Below are positions 5,476 through 13,857 of a stretch of DNA of 13,906 bases, one piece after another (position 1 is the stretch's first letter; each line of letters begins with the position of its first letter). The translations under genes and the position numbers were made by a program. The notes under the pieces are model-generated. The model was not told where the DNA came from. It ran no database searches and saw only the letters and a list, made by a program, of their open reading frames with translations. This DNA is from Candidatus Aquidulcis frankliniae (GTDB taxonomy: Bacteria > Chloroflexota > Limnocylindria > Limnocylindrales > Limnocylindraceae), in NCBI GenBank assembly GCA_009925905.1, contig RFPZ01000032.1, positions 1-13,906 of the forward strand, in the 5' to 3' direction.

Positions 5476-6360
5476 CCCGTCGACAAAGGCTTCTGGGGCG
5501 AACGGCACGAGATCGGTCGCTCTCTCGCCCGTTCCGATCCAGCGGATCGGTAGGCCTAGTTCACGACGGACCGCCAACGCCACCCCGCCGCGCGCGCCGC
5601 TATCGAGCTTCGTCAGAACGATGCCATCGATCCCCGCCGACGTATCAAACCCACGTGCTTGCGCAAGACCGTTCTGTCCAGCGGTGCCATCTAGCACCAG
5701 CAGTACTTCGACGGTGCTCGTAGGTGCGACCTTCGCCACCACGCGTCGAATCTTTGCAAGTTCGTCCATCAGCCCGCTCCGTGTCTGCATGCGGCCGGCG
5801 GTATCGATGATCACGGGACTGTAGTCACGCGCGGCGGCAAGCGTGAGCGCATCGTGGATTGCGGCTGCGGGGTCTCCACCTGGACGCCCCTCGACCACTT
5901 CAACACCCTCACGCACGCCGAGCGTACGGAGCTGATCGATCGCAGCTGCGCGGAAGGTATCGGCCGCGACGAGTAGAGGCGAGAGTCCAGCACCTTTGGC
6001 TCGACTCGCCAGTTTGGCGGCGGTGGTGGTCTTCCCCACCCCATTGACCCCGACGAGTAGGACCACATCAGCCTCATCGTGCCCAGTGTCTAAATCCTCA
6101 CCGAGGAGATTCAGCGCTGCCGCTCGAACTCGAGCCCGCCCGCTCGCGCCATCGCCAGCGCGCGCCGCTTGAATGAGAGCAGTGGTGGCAACGAGCCCTA
6201 CGTCGCTCGCGAGGAGCGCCTCCTCAATCTCTCGCCAATCTGGCTCTGGCGCAGTGAATCGACGGAGCACTTTTGCGAGCGGGTTGGAGGCTGGGGTGGT
6301 GGCTTCGGCCACGCGCTTCTCATCGTCGGGGGAACTCTTTCGCCAGAAGGCAAGTTTCAA
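5449..6360 (-). CDS. ftsY: SRP receptor GTPase FtsY
   Basis: Membrane-associated receptor that docks SRP-bound ribosomes at the Sec translocon by forming a GTPase pair with Ffh. The 303-residue protein lacks the long acidic A domain of E. coli FtsY. It starts with a short MKLAFWRK segment, plausibly a membrane-targeting amphipathic stretch, then the N domain (about 28-95). The G domain has GVNGVGKTTTAAKLA (104-118), ADTFRAAAIDQL (133-144), DTAGR (186-190), TKLDSGARGG (250-259) and IGTGERATDLVPF (275-287). These motifs are intact, unlike the drifted ones in Ffh. The start is TTG at 6360, overlapping the smc TGA as TTGA, with GAGG shortly upstream. The 3' end overlaps the convergent MFS gene by 27 bp. 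Confidence 0.97.
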   Translation of the reverse strand: MKLAFWRKSSPDDEKRVAEATTPASNPLAKVLRRFTAPEPDWREIEEALLASDVGLVATTALIQAARAGDGASGRARVRAAALNLLGEDLDTGHDEADVVLLVGVNGVGKTTTAAKLASRAKGAGLSPLLVAADTFRAAAIDQLRTLGVREGVEVVEGRPGGDPAAAIHDALTLAAARDYSPVIIDTAGRMQTRSGLMDELAKIRRVVAKVAPTSTVEVLLVLDGTAGQNGLAQARGFDTSAGIDGIVLTKLDSGARGGVALAVRRELGLPIRWIGTGERATDLVPFAPEAFVDGLLGAPPVA

Positions 6361-9300
6361 CGCGCCGCCTCGCGCTCCGCGCGCGCCTGATCAGCGATGC
6401 GCTTCGCCTCATCGAGTCGCAGCCCGAAGACGCGGCTTGCTGCATCCTCGCCGACCGTGACGCCCCAGAGGCTGTCGGCCACTTCGACAGTACCGCGGTT
6501 ATGCGTGATCACAACAACTTGCGTGCGCTCGCTCAGTTCGCGAATCGCATCGCCGAAGCGGGTAACGTTCGCCTCGTCGAGTGCGGCATCAACCTCGTCG
6601 AGCACAACAAATGGGAGTGGTCGCACCGCCAACATGCCGAGGAGGAGTGCTACGCCGGTGAGCGCGCGCTCTCCGCCCGAGAGGAGCGAGAGCTGCTGGC
6701 GACGCTTCAGTGGCGGGCGTGCATCGATTTCAATGCCGGGGCGGCGGGAGTCGCCCTCATCGGCAAGACGGAGCTGCGCATCTCCACCACCGAAGAGGAG
6801 CTGGAAGTTGGCGGCGAAGGTCGTTTGTAGCGCGGCGAACTGCTCCGTGAAGGTGGACTCCACCAGCTGATCAAGCTCTCGCATCAGTGTCGCAGCCTTT
6901 TCAATTGCACCGTCAAGATCGCGCGTCTGGACCTCCAAGGATTCGAGTCGAGCCCGCAGTTCTTGATGCTCAATTAAAACACTGGCGCCACCCGCTTCAA
7001 GTGGACCGATCTTGCGTCGCAGCCGCTCCAATGCGCGCAACTCTTCGGGGTCGGGGGCTACAATTGATGCTGGGTCAGATGCGGCGTGCTGACCCTCCCA
7101 GTAGCGAGAGAGAGCAGCGGCCTGTTGACGAGCGAGCCCCTCACGCGCTGCGGTTTCGCCGTCGGTGGGAGTCTCGGCATCATTTGTTGGTGCTGCGGTA
7201 CGAAGTTCATCAGGGATTCCAACGGCCAATCGAGCGTCTTCAGAGAGACGTCGACCAAAGGCAGCAAGGTCACCACTCAACTCTTCAATGAACCTCTCAC
7301 GCTCAAATTCAACAGCCTGCGCATCGCGTTCAAGTGGGCGGAGGGCTTCATCAAGTTGCTGCTCACGGGCACGTAAGTTTCGCTTCGCCTCCTCATCCGT
7401 GGCAATCTCACTCTCAATCTCAACTTGTAGCGCAGCCTTTACCTGAACACTCTCCTCACGCTGGGCTGCGGCGGCGCGCGCTGCGGCGGCGAGGCCAGAC
7501 TGCTCGGCAAGTTGAGCGCGGAGGTTTGCTACGCGCGTCTCCAGTGCACCGCGCTCCTCAGCGGCCCGAGTTATTCGGGCTGAGGCACCGGCGACGGTGG
7601 CGTCGCCGCGCGCTCGCGCCAACTCCCAAGTTCGCAGTGCCGCACGATCCGCTTCAACTGCGGCGGCCAGATCGGCGCGGCGAGCGGTCAGCTCTTCAAC
7701 TCGGGTGCGCCACTGCGTCGCGGCATCCGTGGCTACGGCCTGCTCGGGGGTGAGTGCGATCTCATTCAGACGTGCCTGGGCTGCGGTGACCGCAGCATCT
7801 AATCGCGCAATGCGCTCTGCACGATCCGAGGTGCTTCGACGGACAGCGTCGCGACGACGCTCCGCTTCGGCCCGTGCAGACTCAGCAGCGCGGAGCGATG
7901 CACGCGTGCTGACCTCGGCGCCACGAGCCTGTGTGAGGCGCGTCTCCGCTGATGTGAGGGCGCCTGCCGCCACAATGGCTTCGTTGCGCAGTGACGATGA
8001 CGTGGCGCGGAGTCGCTCCGTTGCGGCAGCGGCTCGACTGATCTCGGAATCTACGAGGGCATCATCTGGCTCTGTCTCGCGAATGACGACACCACCATGT
8101 CGCACCACCGCACCCGCTCTCGTCACGATCGTGCCGCCGAGCGGAAGATCAACAAGGGCGCTCAGCGCAGCAGCAACGCTTGGAGCAACAACCACACTGG
8201 CGAGGAGACGTCCGAGCAGACCATCTGGATCACTCAGGATCTCACTGCTCAGCGAAGGAAGTGTTGGGTGTGTGATTGCGCCAATCGGGTCTGCCCCGTC
8301 AATGAGGAGTGCCCCTTGTTCATCATCGAGCAGGCTTGCACCACGCTGATCCACAACGAATCCTCGAGCCAGCGCACCTAGGGCGGCGAGAACCGCTGTG
8401 CGCCCCTCTTCACGAAGTTCGACACCGGCGAGCAAACTGCGCCCACCGATCGCATTAGCCGCCTTAGCGAGAGCACGCTCTTGAAGTGCGGCACGGCGCG
8501 TTTCCAGTGCGGCAAGTCGGCCTGAAAGCGACGCTGCTTCTGCCTCTGCGGCACGAGCCGCACGCTCGCTCTCGCCGGCGGTTGCACGAGCGGCTGCGGC
8601 GGCGGTCTCGGCTTCGACAAGTTCACGTGATGCTGCGGCAAGGCGTGCGGCAGCGTCGCTGGCAGCGGTCGCAGCAAGAATGAGCGTGTTCTCCGCTGCA
8701 GACGGATCCTCGATCGAGCCATCTGCAGCAACTGCGGTCCGTTCAGCTTGGAGTCGATCAAGGCGGGCCGCGACATCTGCGCGTTCCACTTCTCGGGATC
8801 GCTGCGCACGCACGGCAGAGTCACTGCTCCCCGCTCCACCGCCATCGGTCAGCGCTTCGAGTTCGCGCCGAGCCGAAGAGAGGTCGGCGTCCAAGATTTC
8901 CAGTGCTGCCACTGCCTCTGCATCGACAGGAGGCGCTGCAGCGGCACGCAGCGCTTCCACTGAAGCAATTTCTGCCTCCGCGACAGCGACCTCAGACGCG
9001 ATGCGTTCAACGTCTCGCGCTAGCGCTGAAGACTCGGCGTCGACGCGCGCGTGCGACCGTTCGGCTGCTTCACGCGCCTCGCGCGCCGCTTCAAGGGCAC
9101 GACGTGCCACATCTAGTTCAGTGCGGGCGATCCCCAAACGTTCACGACGACGATGCGCCTCATCGTCGGCAGTCCGTAGTTGTTCGCGAATAGAGTGCAA
9201 TTCGCCAGTGACTGTTGATAGTTGACCGCCGATTCGCACTCGACGCGACGCAATCCATGCGCCACGCGCAGCACCAAGCGCGGCAATCCGCTCGACCGCT

Positions 9301-9968
9301 TCGGCAAGCAGTTCCTCTCTACCCGCCTCCTGCTTGGCAAGCGAGGCAAGGCGACGTTCTTGTGGGCGCAGCGTGCCAAGGATCTCCTCCACACGAGCAC
9401 GATTGTCAATCGCCTCTTTCATCTCAGCCTCGGCCCGAGCACGGCGTCGCTCATGGCGCGCGGTGCCGGCAAACTCTTCCACGAGCGCACGACGCTCTTC
9501 TGCCTTCAGGCTCAGCGCCTGGTCAACGGCTCCTTGACCAATAAAGAGGAGGCCATTCTCTGCCAGACCCGCACCGTCAAGGAGCTCGTTGAGATCACGT
9601 AGTCGGATCTTCTCGCGATTGAGCAGATACTCCTGACCGCCGCCGCGATCGGCGCGGCGAGCGATTTCGATTTCGGTGAACGGGAGGTCGAAGAGCCCGT
9701 CGTCGTTGGCAATGGAGAGCGATACCTCGGCAAGGCCGAGCGGGCGGCGCTTCTCGGATCCCGCGAAGATAACCTCGTCCACACGCTTCGAACGAATACC
9801 GCGGCCGGCCTCGCCGAGCGCCCAGCGCAGGGCATCAACCACGTTCGATTTTCCGCTCCCGTTTGGTCCAACGATGGCGGTGATCCCTGGGGTAAAGGCG
9901 ATCGTCGTCTTGTCGGCGAACGTCTTGAATCCGCTGAGGCGTACTTCGCGGAGACGAAGTCGGCTCAC
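6357..9968 (-). CDS. smc: Chromosome partition protein SMC
   Basis: Core ATPase of the SMC-ScpAB complex that folds and segregates the chromosome. The 1203-residue protein has an N-terminal head with Walker A GPNGSGKS (34-41), the family stretch RRPLGLAEVSLSIANDD (74-90) and IGQGAVDQAL (143-152). A long Ala/Glu/Arg-rich coiled coil (about 165-500) leads to the hinge (about 508-632), then the return coiled coil and the C-terminal head with signature LSGGERAL (from 1096) and Walker B FVVLDEVDAALDE (1120-1132). Length is normal for bacterial SMC. The hinge is quite divergent but in the right place. The start is GTG at 9968, overlapping the rnc TGA as GTGA, with GGGAGG at 9975-9980 and 6 nt spacing. 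ScpA and ScpB are not in the window. Confidence 0.98.
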   Translation of the reverse strand: MSRLRLREVRLSGFKTFADKTTIAFTPGITAIVGPNGSGKSNVVDALRWALGEAGRGIRSKRVDEVIFAGSEKRRPLGLAEVSLSIANDDGLFDLPFTEIEIARRADRGGGQEYLLNREKIRLRDLNELLDGAGLAENGLLFIGQGAVDQALSLKAEERRALVEEFAGTARHERRRARAEAEMKEAIDNRARVEEILGTLRPQERRLASLAKQEAGREELLAEAVERIAALGAARGAWIASRRVRIGGQLSTVTGELHSIREQLRTADDEAHRRRERLGIARTELDVARRALEAAREAREAAERSHARVDAESSALARDVERIASEVAVAEAEIASVEALRAAAAPPVDAEAVAALEILDADLSSARRELEALTDGGGAGSSDSAVRAQRSREVERADVAARLDRLQAERTAVAADGSIEDPSAAENTLILAATAASDAAARLAAASRELVEAETAAAAARATAGESERAARAAEAEAASLSGRLAALETRRAALQERALAKAANAIGGRSLLAGVELREEGRTAVLAALGALARGFVVDQRGASLLDDEQGALLIDGADPIGAITHPTLPSLSSEILSDPDGLLGRLLASVVVAPSVAAALSALVDLPLGGTIVTRAGAVVRHGGVVIRETEPDDALVDSEISRAAAATERLRATSSSLRNEAIVAAGALTSAETRLTQARGAEVSTRASLRAAESARAEAERRRDAVRRSTSDRAERIARLDAAVTAAQARLNEIALTPEQAVATDAATQWRTRVEELTARRADLAAAVEADRAALRTWELARARGDATVAGASARITRAAEERGALETRVANLRAQLAEQSGLAAAARAAAAQREESVQVKAALQVEIESEIATDEEAKRNLRAREQQLDEALRPLERDAQAVEFERERFIEELSGDLAAFGRRLSEDARLAVGIPDELRTAAPTNDAETPTDGETAAREGLARQQAAALSRYWEGQHAASDPASIVAPDPEELRALERLRRKIGPLEAGGASVLIEHQELRARLESLEVQTRDLDGAIEKAATLMRELDQLVESTFTEQFAALQTTFAANFQLLFGGGDAQLRLADEGDSRRPGIEIDARPPLKRRQQLSLLSGGERALTGVALLLGMLAVRPLPFVVLDEVDAALDEANVTRFGDAIRELSERTQVVVITHNRGTVEVADSLWGVTVGEDAASRVFGLRLDEAKRIADQARAEREAAR

Positions 9969-10702
9969 CGTGCACCTCCCGCAGTAATTCCAAGCAGGTC
10001 AATCGCGGCTTCGGCGGCGGCGGCCTCAGCGGCGCGACGACTTGGTCCTGACCCGCGTGCTACATCGCTGCCGTCTACCCGTACGACGCATTCGTAGGTG
10101 CGATCGTGCTCGGGGCCGGTGGTGGCGACGACGTCATATCGCGGCAGCGAACCATTGCGCGCCTGGGTCCACTCTTGCAAAAGGGTCTTGATTCCTTTGC
10201 CGAGCGCCGCGCGAGGCGCAGCGAGCTCGGCGCCCATATGCCCTTCAATAAATGTGGCGGCGGCGGCGAAGCCGTGGTTCAGGTAAATCGCGCCGATCAA
10301 CGCCTCAAATGCTGCGGCGAGTGCCGCAGGGCGGCGTGCGCCACCGCGCGATGCCTCGCCCTCACCGAGTAGCAAGACCTCATCGATACCAATGCGCTGG
10401 GCAACCTCTGCAAGTGCTGCACGCGAAACGACAGCGGCTCGGCGTTCGGAGAGGTCCCCCTCCTCCGCTGCGCTGTCATCGGCATAGAGACGCGAGGCAA
10501 CCACTGCACCAAGAATGGCATCGCCGAGGAACTCGAGGCGCTCGTTATCCGCGGCAGCCCCCTCTTGGTGGCGGCGCGATGGGTGCGTTAGCGCCAGCTC
10601 GACGAGTGCCTCGCCTCCCGCCGGGATGTTGAGACGTTCACGTTGCGCTGGGGTCATCGAAAGTGGCGCCACTACGAGCGTCATTGTGCGGAGTGGTGGC
10701 AC
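9965..10702 (-). CDS. rnc: Ribonuclease III, one metal-ligand Asp replaced
   Basis: Double-strand RNA endonuclease that separates rRNA precursors and controls some mRNAs. The nuclease domain has ALTHPS (37-42), the signature NERLEFLGD (53-61, keeping E57 and D61), EGDLSERRAAVVS (81-93) and AAAFEALIGAIYLN (129-142). In that last motif the family Asp (LADAFE, D114 in E. coli) is Ala130, while the key Glu (E117) is kept as E133. The double-strand RNA-binding domain follows (about 170-240) with TLLQEW, GPEHDRTYECVV and GSGPSRRAAEAAAAEAA. The start is uncertain: GTG 10702 is the longest frame with only a weak AGGGG close by; ATG 10684 and ATG 10657 are possible. Its stop overlaps smc. The upstream gap to acpP is 63 nt and holds a strong hairpin. 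Confidence 0.95.
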   Translation of the reverse strand: MPPLRTMTLVVAPLSMTPAQRERLNIPAGGEALVELALTHPSRRHQEGAAADNERLEFLGDAILGAVVASRLYADDSAAEEGDLSERRAAVVSRAALAEVAQRIGIDEVLLLGEGEASRGGARRPAALAAAFEALIGAIYLNHGFAAAATFIEGHMGAELAAPRAALGKGIKTLLQEWTQARNGSLPRYDVVATTGPEHDRTYECVVRVDGSDVARGSGPSRRAAEAAAAEAAIDLLGITAGGAR

Positions 10703-10742
10703 GCCCCTATGGCTGCACTGCGCAAGGTTCGCACCTCACGCC

Positions 10743-10760
10743 GGCGGCCAAGGGGCCGCC
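10743..10760 (-). promoter_or_regulatory. GC hairpin between acpP and rnc
   Basis: GGCGGCC (10743-10749) and GGCCGCC (10754-10760) form a perfect all-GC 7-bp stem with a 4-nt loop, beginning 5 nt after the acpP stop on the minus strand. No U-tract follows, so it is not a typical intrinsic terminator. It may stabilise or define the 3' end of the abundant acpP message, or act as a processing site ahead of rnc. Confidence 0.45.
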
Positions 10761-10765
10761 CCATC

Positions 10766-11011
10766 TCAGCCCTTCTTCTCGGCGATGGCGTCAACGGCGT
10801 CTTGTACCGTCTTGATCTTGCCGAGCTCTTCGTCAGCAATCGTTACGCCGAACTTCTCCTCGAGACCCATTGCGAACTCAACAAGGTCGAGTGAGTCTGC
10901 ATTGAGGTCTTCGATAAAGGCAGCCTCTGCGGTCACCTTCTCCTTCTCAACACCGAGCTGCTCAACGATGTAGCTCTGGAGCTCCTGGAAGATCTGACCC
11001 TTGTCGCTCAT
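10766..11011 (-). CDS. acpP: Acyl carrier protein
   Basis: Small acidic protein that carries growing acyl chains on 4'-phosphopantetheine in type II fatty-acid synthesis. The 81-residue product has the attachment motif DSLDLVE with Ser40 as the modified residue, preceded by FIEDLNA and followed by LEEKFGVTIADEEL, all typical of AcpP. ATG 11011 overlaps the nusB TGA as ATGA, and a strong GGAGGGAG (about 11018-11025) lies 6-9 nt upstream. That is the best ribosome binding site in the window and fits an abundant protein. PlsX, which uses acyl-ACP as substrate, is two genes upstream. Confidence 0.98.
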   Translation of the reverse strand: MSDKGQIFQELQSYIVEQLGVEKEKVTAEAAFIEDLNADSLDLVEFAMGLEEKFGVTIADEELGKIKTVQDAVDAIAEKKG

Positions 11012-11487
11012 GAGTTACTCCCTCCGTCTCTCTCCGCCGTGGCGGCAACCTCGCGGTGCGCGGTGCCGAGTACGCCGTTGACCAGTTTGCGGGCCGGTTC
11101 GCCGCTATACGTGCGGGCGAGTGCGGTCCACGCAGCGATCGCCTCGGTCGGCGCCGCCGTGCGGGAGTGTATCACCTCCCCTAGGCCACACCGAAGGAGG
11201 GAACGGTCAATTCTGGCCATGGTTGCAAGGGGGAAGGTGGGGGCGAAGCGCTCTATCGCGGCATCAATCTGTGGGCGATTTGCCTCGACAACCTCCAGCA
11301 ACGGCCGAGACCAGATGAGGGTCTCCTCGGTCACGTCGCCCGAAGCAACCCGTCGCTCAAGCACCGCCAACGCGGTGCGTATCCCAAAGTCCGACTCATA
11401 GAGAGCGGTCAGTGCATCACGTCGACCTGCTGTGTGAGCGCGCGCCGCTGCATCCTTAGGCGCGGCTGGGGCTCGCCTCGTTGCCAC
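11008..11487 (-). CDS. nusB: Transcription antitermination factor NusB
   Basis: RNA-binding factor that with NusE (S10) binds boxA in rRNA leaders and supports antitermination. The 159-residue product is all-helical in pattern. RRDALTALYESDFG (about 22-35) is the first helix region and the C-terminal half contains RIDRSLLRCGLGEVIH, AIAAWTALARTYSGEPARKLVNGVLG, matching the NusB family end. The open frame continues back to 11727 in the shadow of plsX, but those residues are not NusB-like. I place the start at GTG 11487, one base after the plsX TAA. The stop overlaps the acpP ATG. Its site between plsX and acpP is uncommon; nusB is more often with ribH, folD or xseA. Confidence 0.9.
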   Translation of the reverse strand: MATRRAPAAPKDAAARAHTAGRRDALTALYESDFGIRTALAVLERRVASGDVTEETLIWSRPLLEVVEANRPQIDAAIERFAPTFPLATMARIDRSLLRCGLGEVIHSRTAAPTEAIAAWTALARTYSGEPARKLVNGVLGTAHREVAATAERDGGSNS

Positions 11488-11488
11488 C

Positions 11489-12535
11489 TTACGCCGGCCC
11501 GACGGGGAGACCGTCGGGGGCGGCAATGGTGTTCTCCGCGATCGACGAAGTGATCTGTTCAGTGACCCGCTCCCGAACCGCGCGTGCCGCCGTTGCGCAC
11601 GCGAAGTAGACCATTCGAGACCGGGCACGACCATGGGTAATGGCGACGGTCCCCTGCACTCCCAGGAGAATGGCTGCACCAACTCGCTCGTAGTCAAGCT
11701 GGGTACGGATGCGCGCAATGGAGCCACGCATCAGCAGCGCAGCGATCGGGCCGAATGGGAGGCGACGAAACTCTGCGCGGAACATATCGGTGATGGTGGT
11801 TGTTACGCCCTCCACGAGTTTGATCGCAACGTTACCGAGCACCGCGTCGCAAACGACAACATCGGCCTCATCCGCGGCGAGGTGCCGTCCCTCCACATTC
11901 CCGGTGAAGTTCAGCGACGACTGGTCAAGAAGCTCGGTGGCGCGCTGTATGCGCATGTCACCCTTACCCTTCTCTTCGCCGATGGAGAGGAGTGCGACAC
12001 GCGGATTGACGACGCCAAGGACTCGCTCAGAAAAGATCTGGCCCATATGCGCGTACTGATAGAGATTCTCTGGGGTCGAATCTGGGTTTGCACCAACATC
12101 GAGCAGCAGCAGTGGCTTCTCGCGCAAGAGGAATTGCACCGCAATGGCTGGGCGAATCACCCCCTTAATGCGGCCGATGATCAACACTCCCGCAGCCATA
12201 CCCGCGCCGGTGTGCCCAGCGGTGACGACCGCATCGGAGAGTTTGTCGCGTACCAGTGTGGCCGCAACAACCATTGATGCATCCTTGCGCTCGCGTACAG
12301 CGATCGCTGGATTCTCCTCCATGGTGATCACGCCTGGTCCATGAACAATGGAGACGTTCGCTGGGAGTTCGCCGCCAGCAATCGCACGAATGACCTGCTC
12401 GTCACCGACGAGCGTCAGATGGTCGTTGGGATTCTCCTTGGCCCAGCGCAGGCCACCTGGGACAACCTCGGTGGGACCGTGGTCGCCACCCATCGCATCG
12501 AGGGCGAGGCGGACAGTGCCGCCCGACGCGCTCAT
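11489..12535 (-). CDS. plsX: Phosphate acyltransferase PlsX
   Basis: Peripheral membrane enzyme that converts acyl-ACP and phosphate to acyl-phosphate, the acyl donor for PlsY in phospholipid synthesis. The 348-residue product has the N-terminal LALDAMGGDHGP (10-21), TMEENPAIAVRERKDAS, TAGHTGAGMAAG, LLLDVGANPDSTPENLYQYA, LLSIGEEKGKGD, GNVEGRHL and VVCDAVLGNVAIKLVEG, covering the whole family fold. Length is normal. The canonical SAGNTGA motif reads TAGHTGA. ATG 12535 lies 6 nt past the rpmF stop. rpmF-plsX is a widely conserved pair. Its stop is separated from the nusB GTG by one base. Confidence 0.97.
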   Translation of the reverse strand: MSASGGTVRLALDAMGGDHGPTEVVPGGLRWAKENPNDHLTLVGDEQVIRAIAGGELPANVSIVHGPGVITMEENPAIAVRERKDASMVVAATLVRDKLSDAVVTAGHTGAGMAAGVLIIGRIKGVIRPAIAVQFLLREKPLLLLDVGANPDSTPENLYQYAHMGQIFSERVLGVVNPRVALLSIGEEKGKGDMRIQRATELLDQSSLNFTGNVEGRHLAADEADVVVCDAVLGNVAIKLVEGVTTTITDMFRAEFRRLPFGPIAALLMRGSIARIRTQLDYERVGAAILLGVQGTVAITHGRARSRMVYFACATAARAVRERVTEQITSSIAENTIAAPDGLPVGPA

Positions 12536-12541
12536 TGCGAG

Positions 12542-12745
12542 TTAGGCGTCGGCGACGTCCGCGTCCGGCGCAGGTCGGCGGATGACCTCGCGGCCGCGAT
12601 AGGTTCCGCACTCGAGGCAGGCATGGTGCGCACGCTTGACGGCGTTGCACTGTGGGCAGCGATCCATGGATGGGAGCGTCAAGGCATGGTGCGAACGTCG
12701 GTCACCCTGACGTGCGTGCGACTTCTTCCGCTTTGGTACGCCCAT
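12542..12745 (-). CDS. rpmF: 50S ribosomal protein L32, zinc-ribbon form
   Basis: Large-subunit protein of 67 residues. The N-terminus MGVPKRKKSHARQGDRRSHH is the L32 signature. The zinc ribbon is complete with Cys30, Cys33, Cys43 and Cys46 (CPQC, CLEC). The C-terminal AspAla-rich end is slightly longer than usual. ATG 12745 is preceded by GAGGT with about 8 nt spacing and an A-rich stretch just before the start. It sits in the conserved yceD-rpmF-plsX order. Confidence 0.97.
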   Translation of the reverse strand: MGVPKRKKSHARQGDRRSHHALTLPSMDRCPQCNAVKRAHHACLECGTYRGREVIRRPAPDADVADA

Positions 12746-12766
12746 GTTTTTTGACCTCGCTCGTTG

Positions 12767-12782
12767 GCGCCCGACTGGGCGC
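12767..12782 (-). promoter_or_regulatory. Hairpin upstream of rpmF
   Basis: GCGCCC (12767-12772) and GGGCGC (12777-12782) form a 6-bp GC stem with a GACT loop in the 53-nt gap between yceD and rpmF. It ends about 9 nt before the ribosome binding site. No U-tract follows. It may tune L32 output relative to the upstream genes; its role is inferred. Confidence 0.35.
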
Positions 12783-12798
12783 GCCTTGGAGGGGAATC

Positions 12799-13338
12799 CT
12801 ACCCGATCGGCGCGCCTTCGTCCCCTTCAGGGGGGAGGAGGGCGGCTAGGCCAGCCAAACGAGGGTCCAGCCCCCGCTCTGGGCAGTCGCTGGCGGGGTG
12901 GTTCGCCCCGCAGAGACCGCAGCGCTCTGGGCAGGGCGGCGTACAGAGCAGCACCAGGCGACGGGAGAGGTCGAGTGCCTCCAAGGCCAATCGACCTACA
13001 TCAACGCTGTTCCCTTTTCCGATCAGGAGAGCCCCCTCTGTTGCATGCCGTTCCTCAAGTGCCTCTTCGTCAACGGCGGTGTCAAGTTGCGCAGCGGCAG
13101 GGGCGAGGCAGCGCCCGCAGAGCCCTTCCTGACTCCCTCGCACAGATCCGACGATGCGTACGCCGCGATTTGTTCGGTCGATTCGAACCTGCACCGCCGC
13201 TTTAAAGAGTTCGTCGTCGAGTCGATCCTCAACGGTGAACGGTTCAAGCATGAAACTGCCCCCCGACGTTTCGGCGAGCAGAGGTGATAGGTCGACGAGA
13301 TAGCGGGGCGGCGGCAGTGCCGCCAATTCGCTCTCCAC
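12799..13338 (-). CDS. yceD: DUF177 family protein (YceD/Rrp1-like)
   Basis: Family member encoded next to rpmF in most bacteria and plants, linked to 23S rRNA accumulation; the precise activity is not established. The 179-residue product has the expected YLVDLSPLL opening, a GLCGRCLAPAAAQLDTAV core (72-89), DLSRRLVLLCTPPC, and a C-terminal cysteine set (C132, C136, C140, C143, C152) ending in GLDPRLAGLAALL. Those cysteines probably bind zinc. GTG 13338 is chosen as the start because it lies 3 nt after the coaD TAG and the next Met is at residue 30, inside the fold. Confidence 0.92.
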   Translation of the reverse strand: MESELAALPPPRYLVDLSPLLAETSGGSFMLEPFTVEDRLDDELFKAAVQVRIDRTNRGVRIVGSVRGSQEGLCGRCLAPAAAQLDTAVDEEALEERHATEGALLIGKGNSVDVGRLALEALDLSRRLVLLCTPPCPERCGLCGANHPASDCPERGLDPRLAGLAALLPPEGDEGAPIG

Positions 13339-13341
13339 GAG

Positions 13342-13857
13342 CTACGCCTTCGACGCTCGGCGTCGCGCAGCAGCGGTGAGAACTGGCACGACCGCAGCAG
13401 GTACAAGGCGATCGAGCGGCCCGCCATAGCGCGCCACTTCGCGAACGAGCCGGCTCGAGGTTGAGGCGTGTTCCGGTGCTGTCATCAAGAAGGCGGTTTC
13501 AATTTCGGGCGCCAGCAACCGATTCGCGTGCGCCATGCGAAGCTCGGCTTCAAAGTCGGAGCCGGCGCGCAGACCACGAATGATCAGGGTTGCCCCCGCC
13601 TCCGCAGCCACACGAACAGCAAGGTTTTCCGCCGAGAGGATCTGCACTCGAGCGCTCGCAGCGCCGAGCTCAGCTTCAATCACGTTCCGCAAAAGTGCGG
13701 TGCGCTCTTCGAGGGTGAGGAGTGCCTCTTTGTCTGAGTTCGGCAGGATTGCAACCACCAGTCGGTCTGCTATGACTAGACTGCGGCGGATGAGGTCAAT
13801 ATGCCCAAACGTCACCGGATCGAAACTGCCCGGATAGAGCGCCACTCGATCACTCAT
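13342..13857 (-). CDS. coaD: Phosphopantetheine adenylyltransferase
   Basis: Transfers AMP from ATP to 4'-phosphopantetheine, the penultimate step of coenzyme A synthesis, which also feeds the ACP prosthetic group. The 171-residue product has ALYPGSFDPVTFGHIDLI (6-23) with the nucleotidyltransferase GH motif (H19), K43 after ILPNSD, RGLRAGSDFEAELRMAHANR (94-113), and STSSRLVREVARYGG (132-146) in place of the usual ISSSLVKE form. Length is normal. ATG 13857 has GGAGG at 13864-13868, 6 nt upstream. It is the first gene of the visible operon. Confidence 0.98.
   Translation of the reverse strand: MSDRVALYPGSFDPVTFGHIDLIRRSLVIADRLVVAILPNSDKEALLTLEERTALLRNVIEAELGAASARVQILSAENLAVRVAAEAGATLIIRGLRAGSDFEAELRMAHANRLLAPEIETAFLMTAPEHASTSSRLVREVARYGGPLDRLVPAAVVPVLTAAARRRASKA

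Noticed and set aside
6397..9602. Several long plus-strand open frames across smc (up to 250 residues)
   Set aside because: They lie opposite a full-length SMC, have Arg/Ser/Ala-biased composition and no recognisable domain; GC-rich coding strands routinely leave open antisense frames.
10743..10760. Intrinsic terminator after acpP
   Set aside because: The stem is strong but no U-tract follows on the minus strand, so I list it only as a hairpin.
11488..11727. NusB extended to the in-frame upstream start at 11727
   Set aside because: Those 80 residues overlap plsX in another frame and show no NusB character; the GTG just after the plsX stop gives a normal NusB length.
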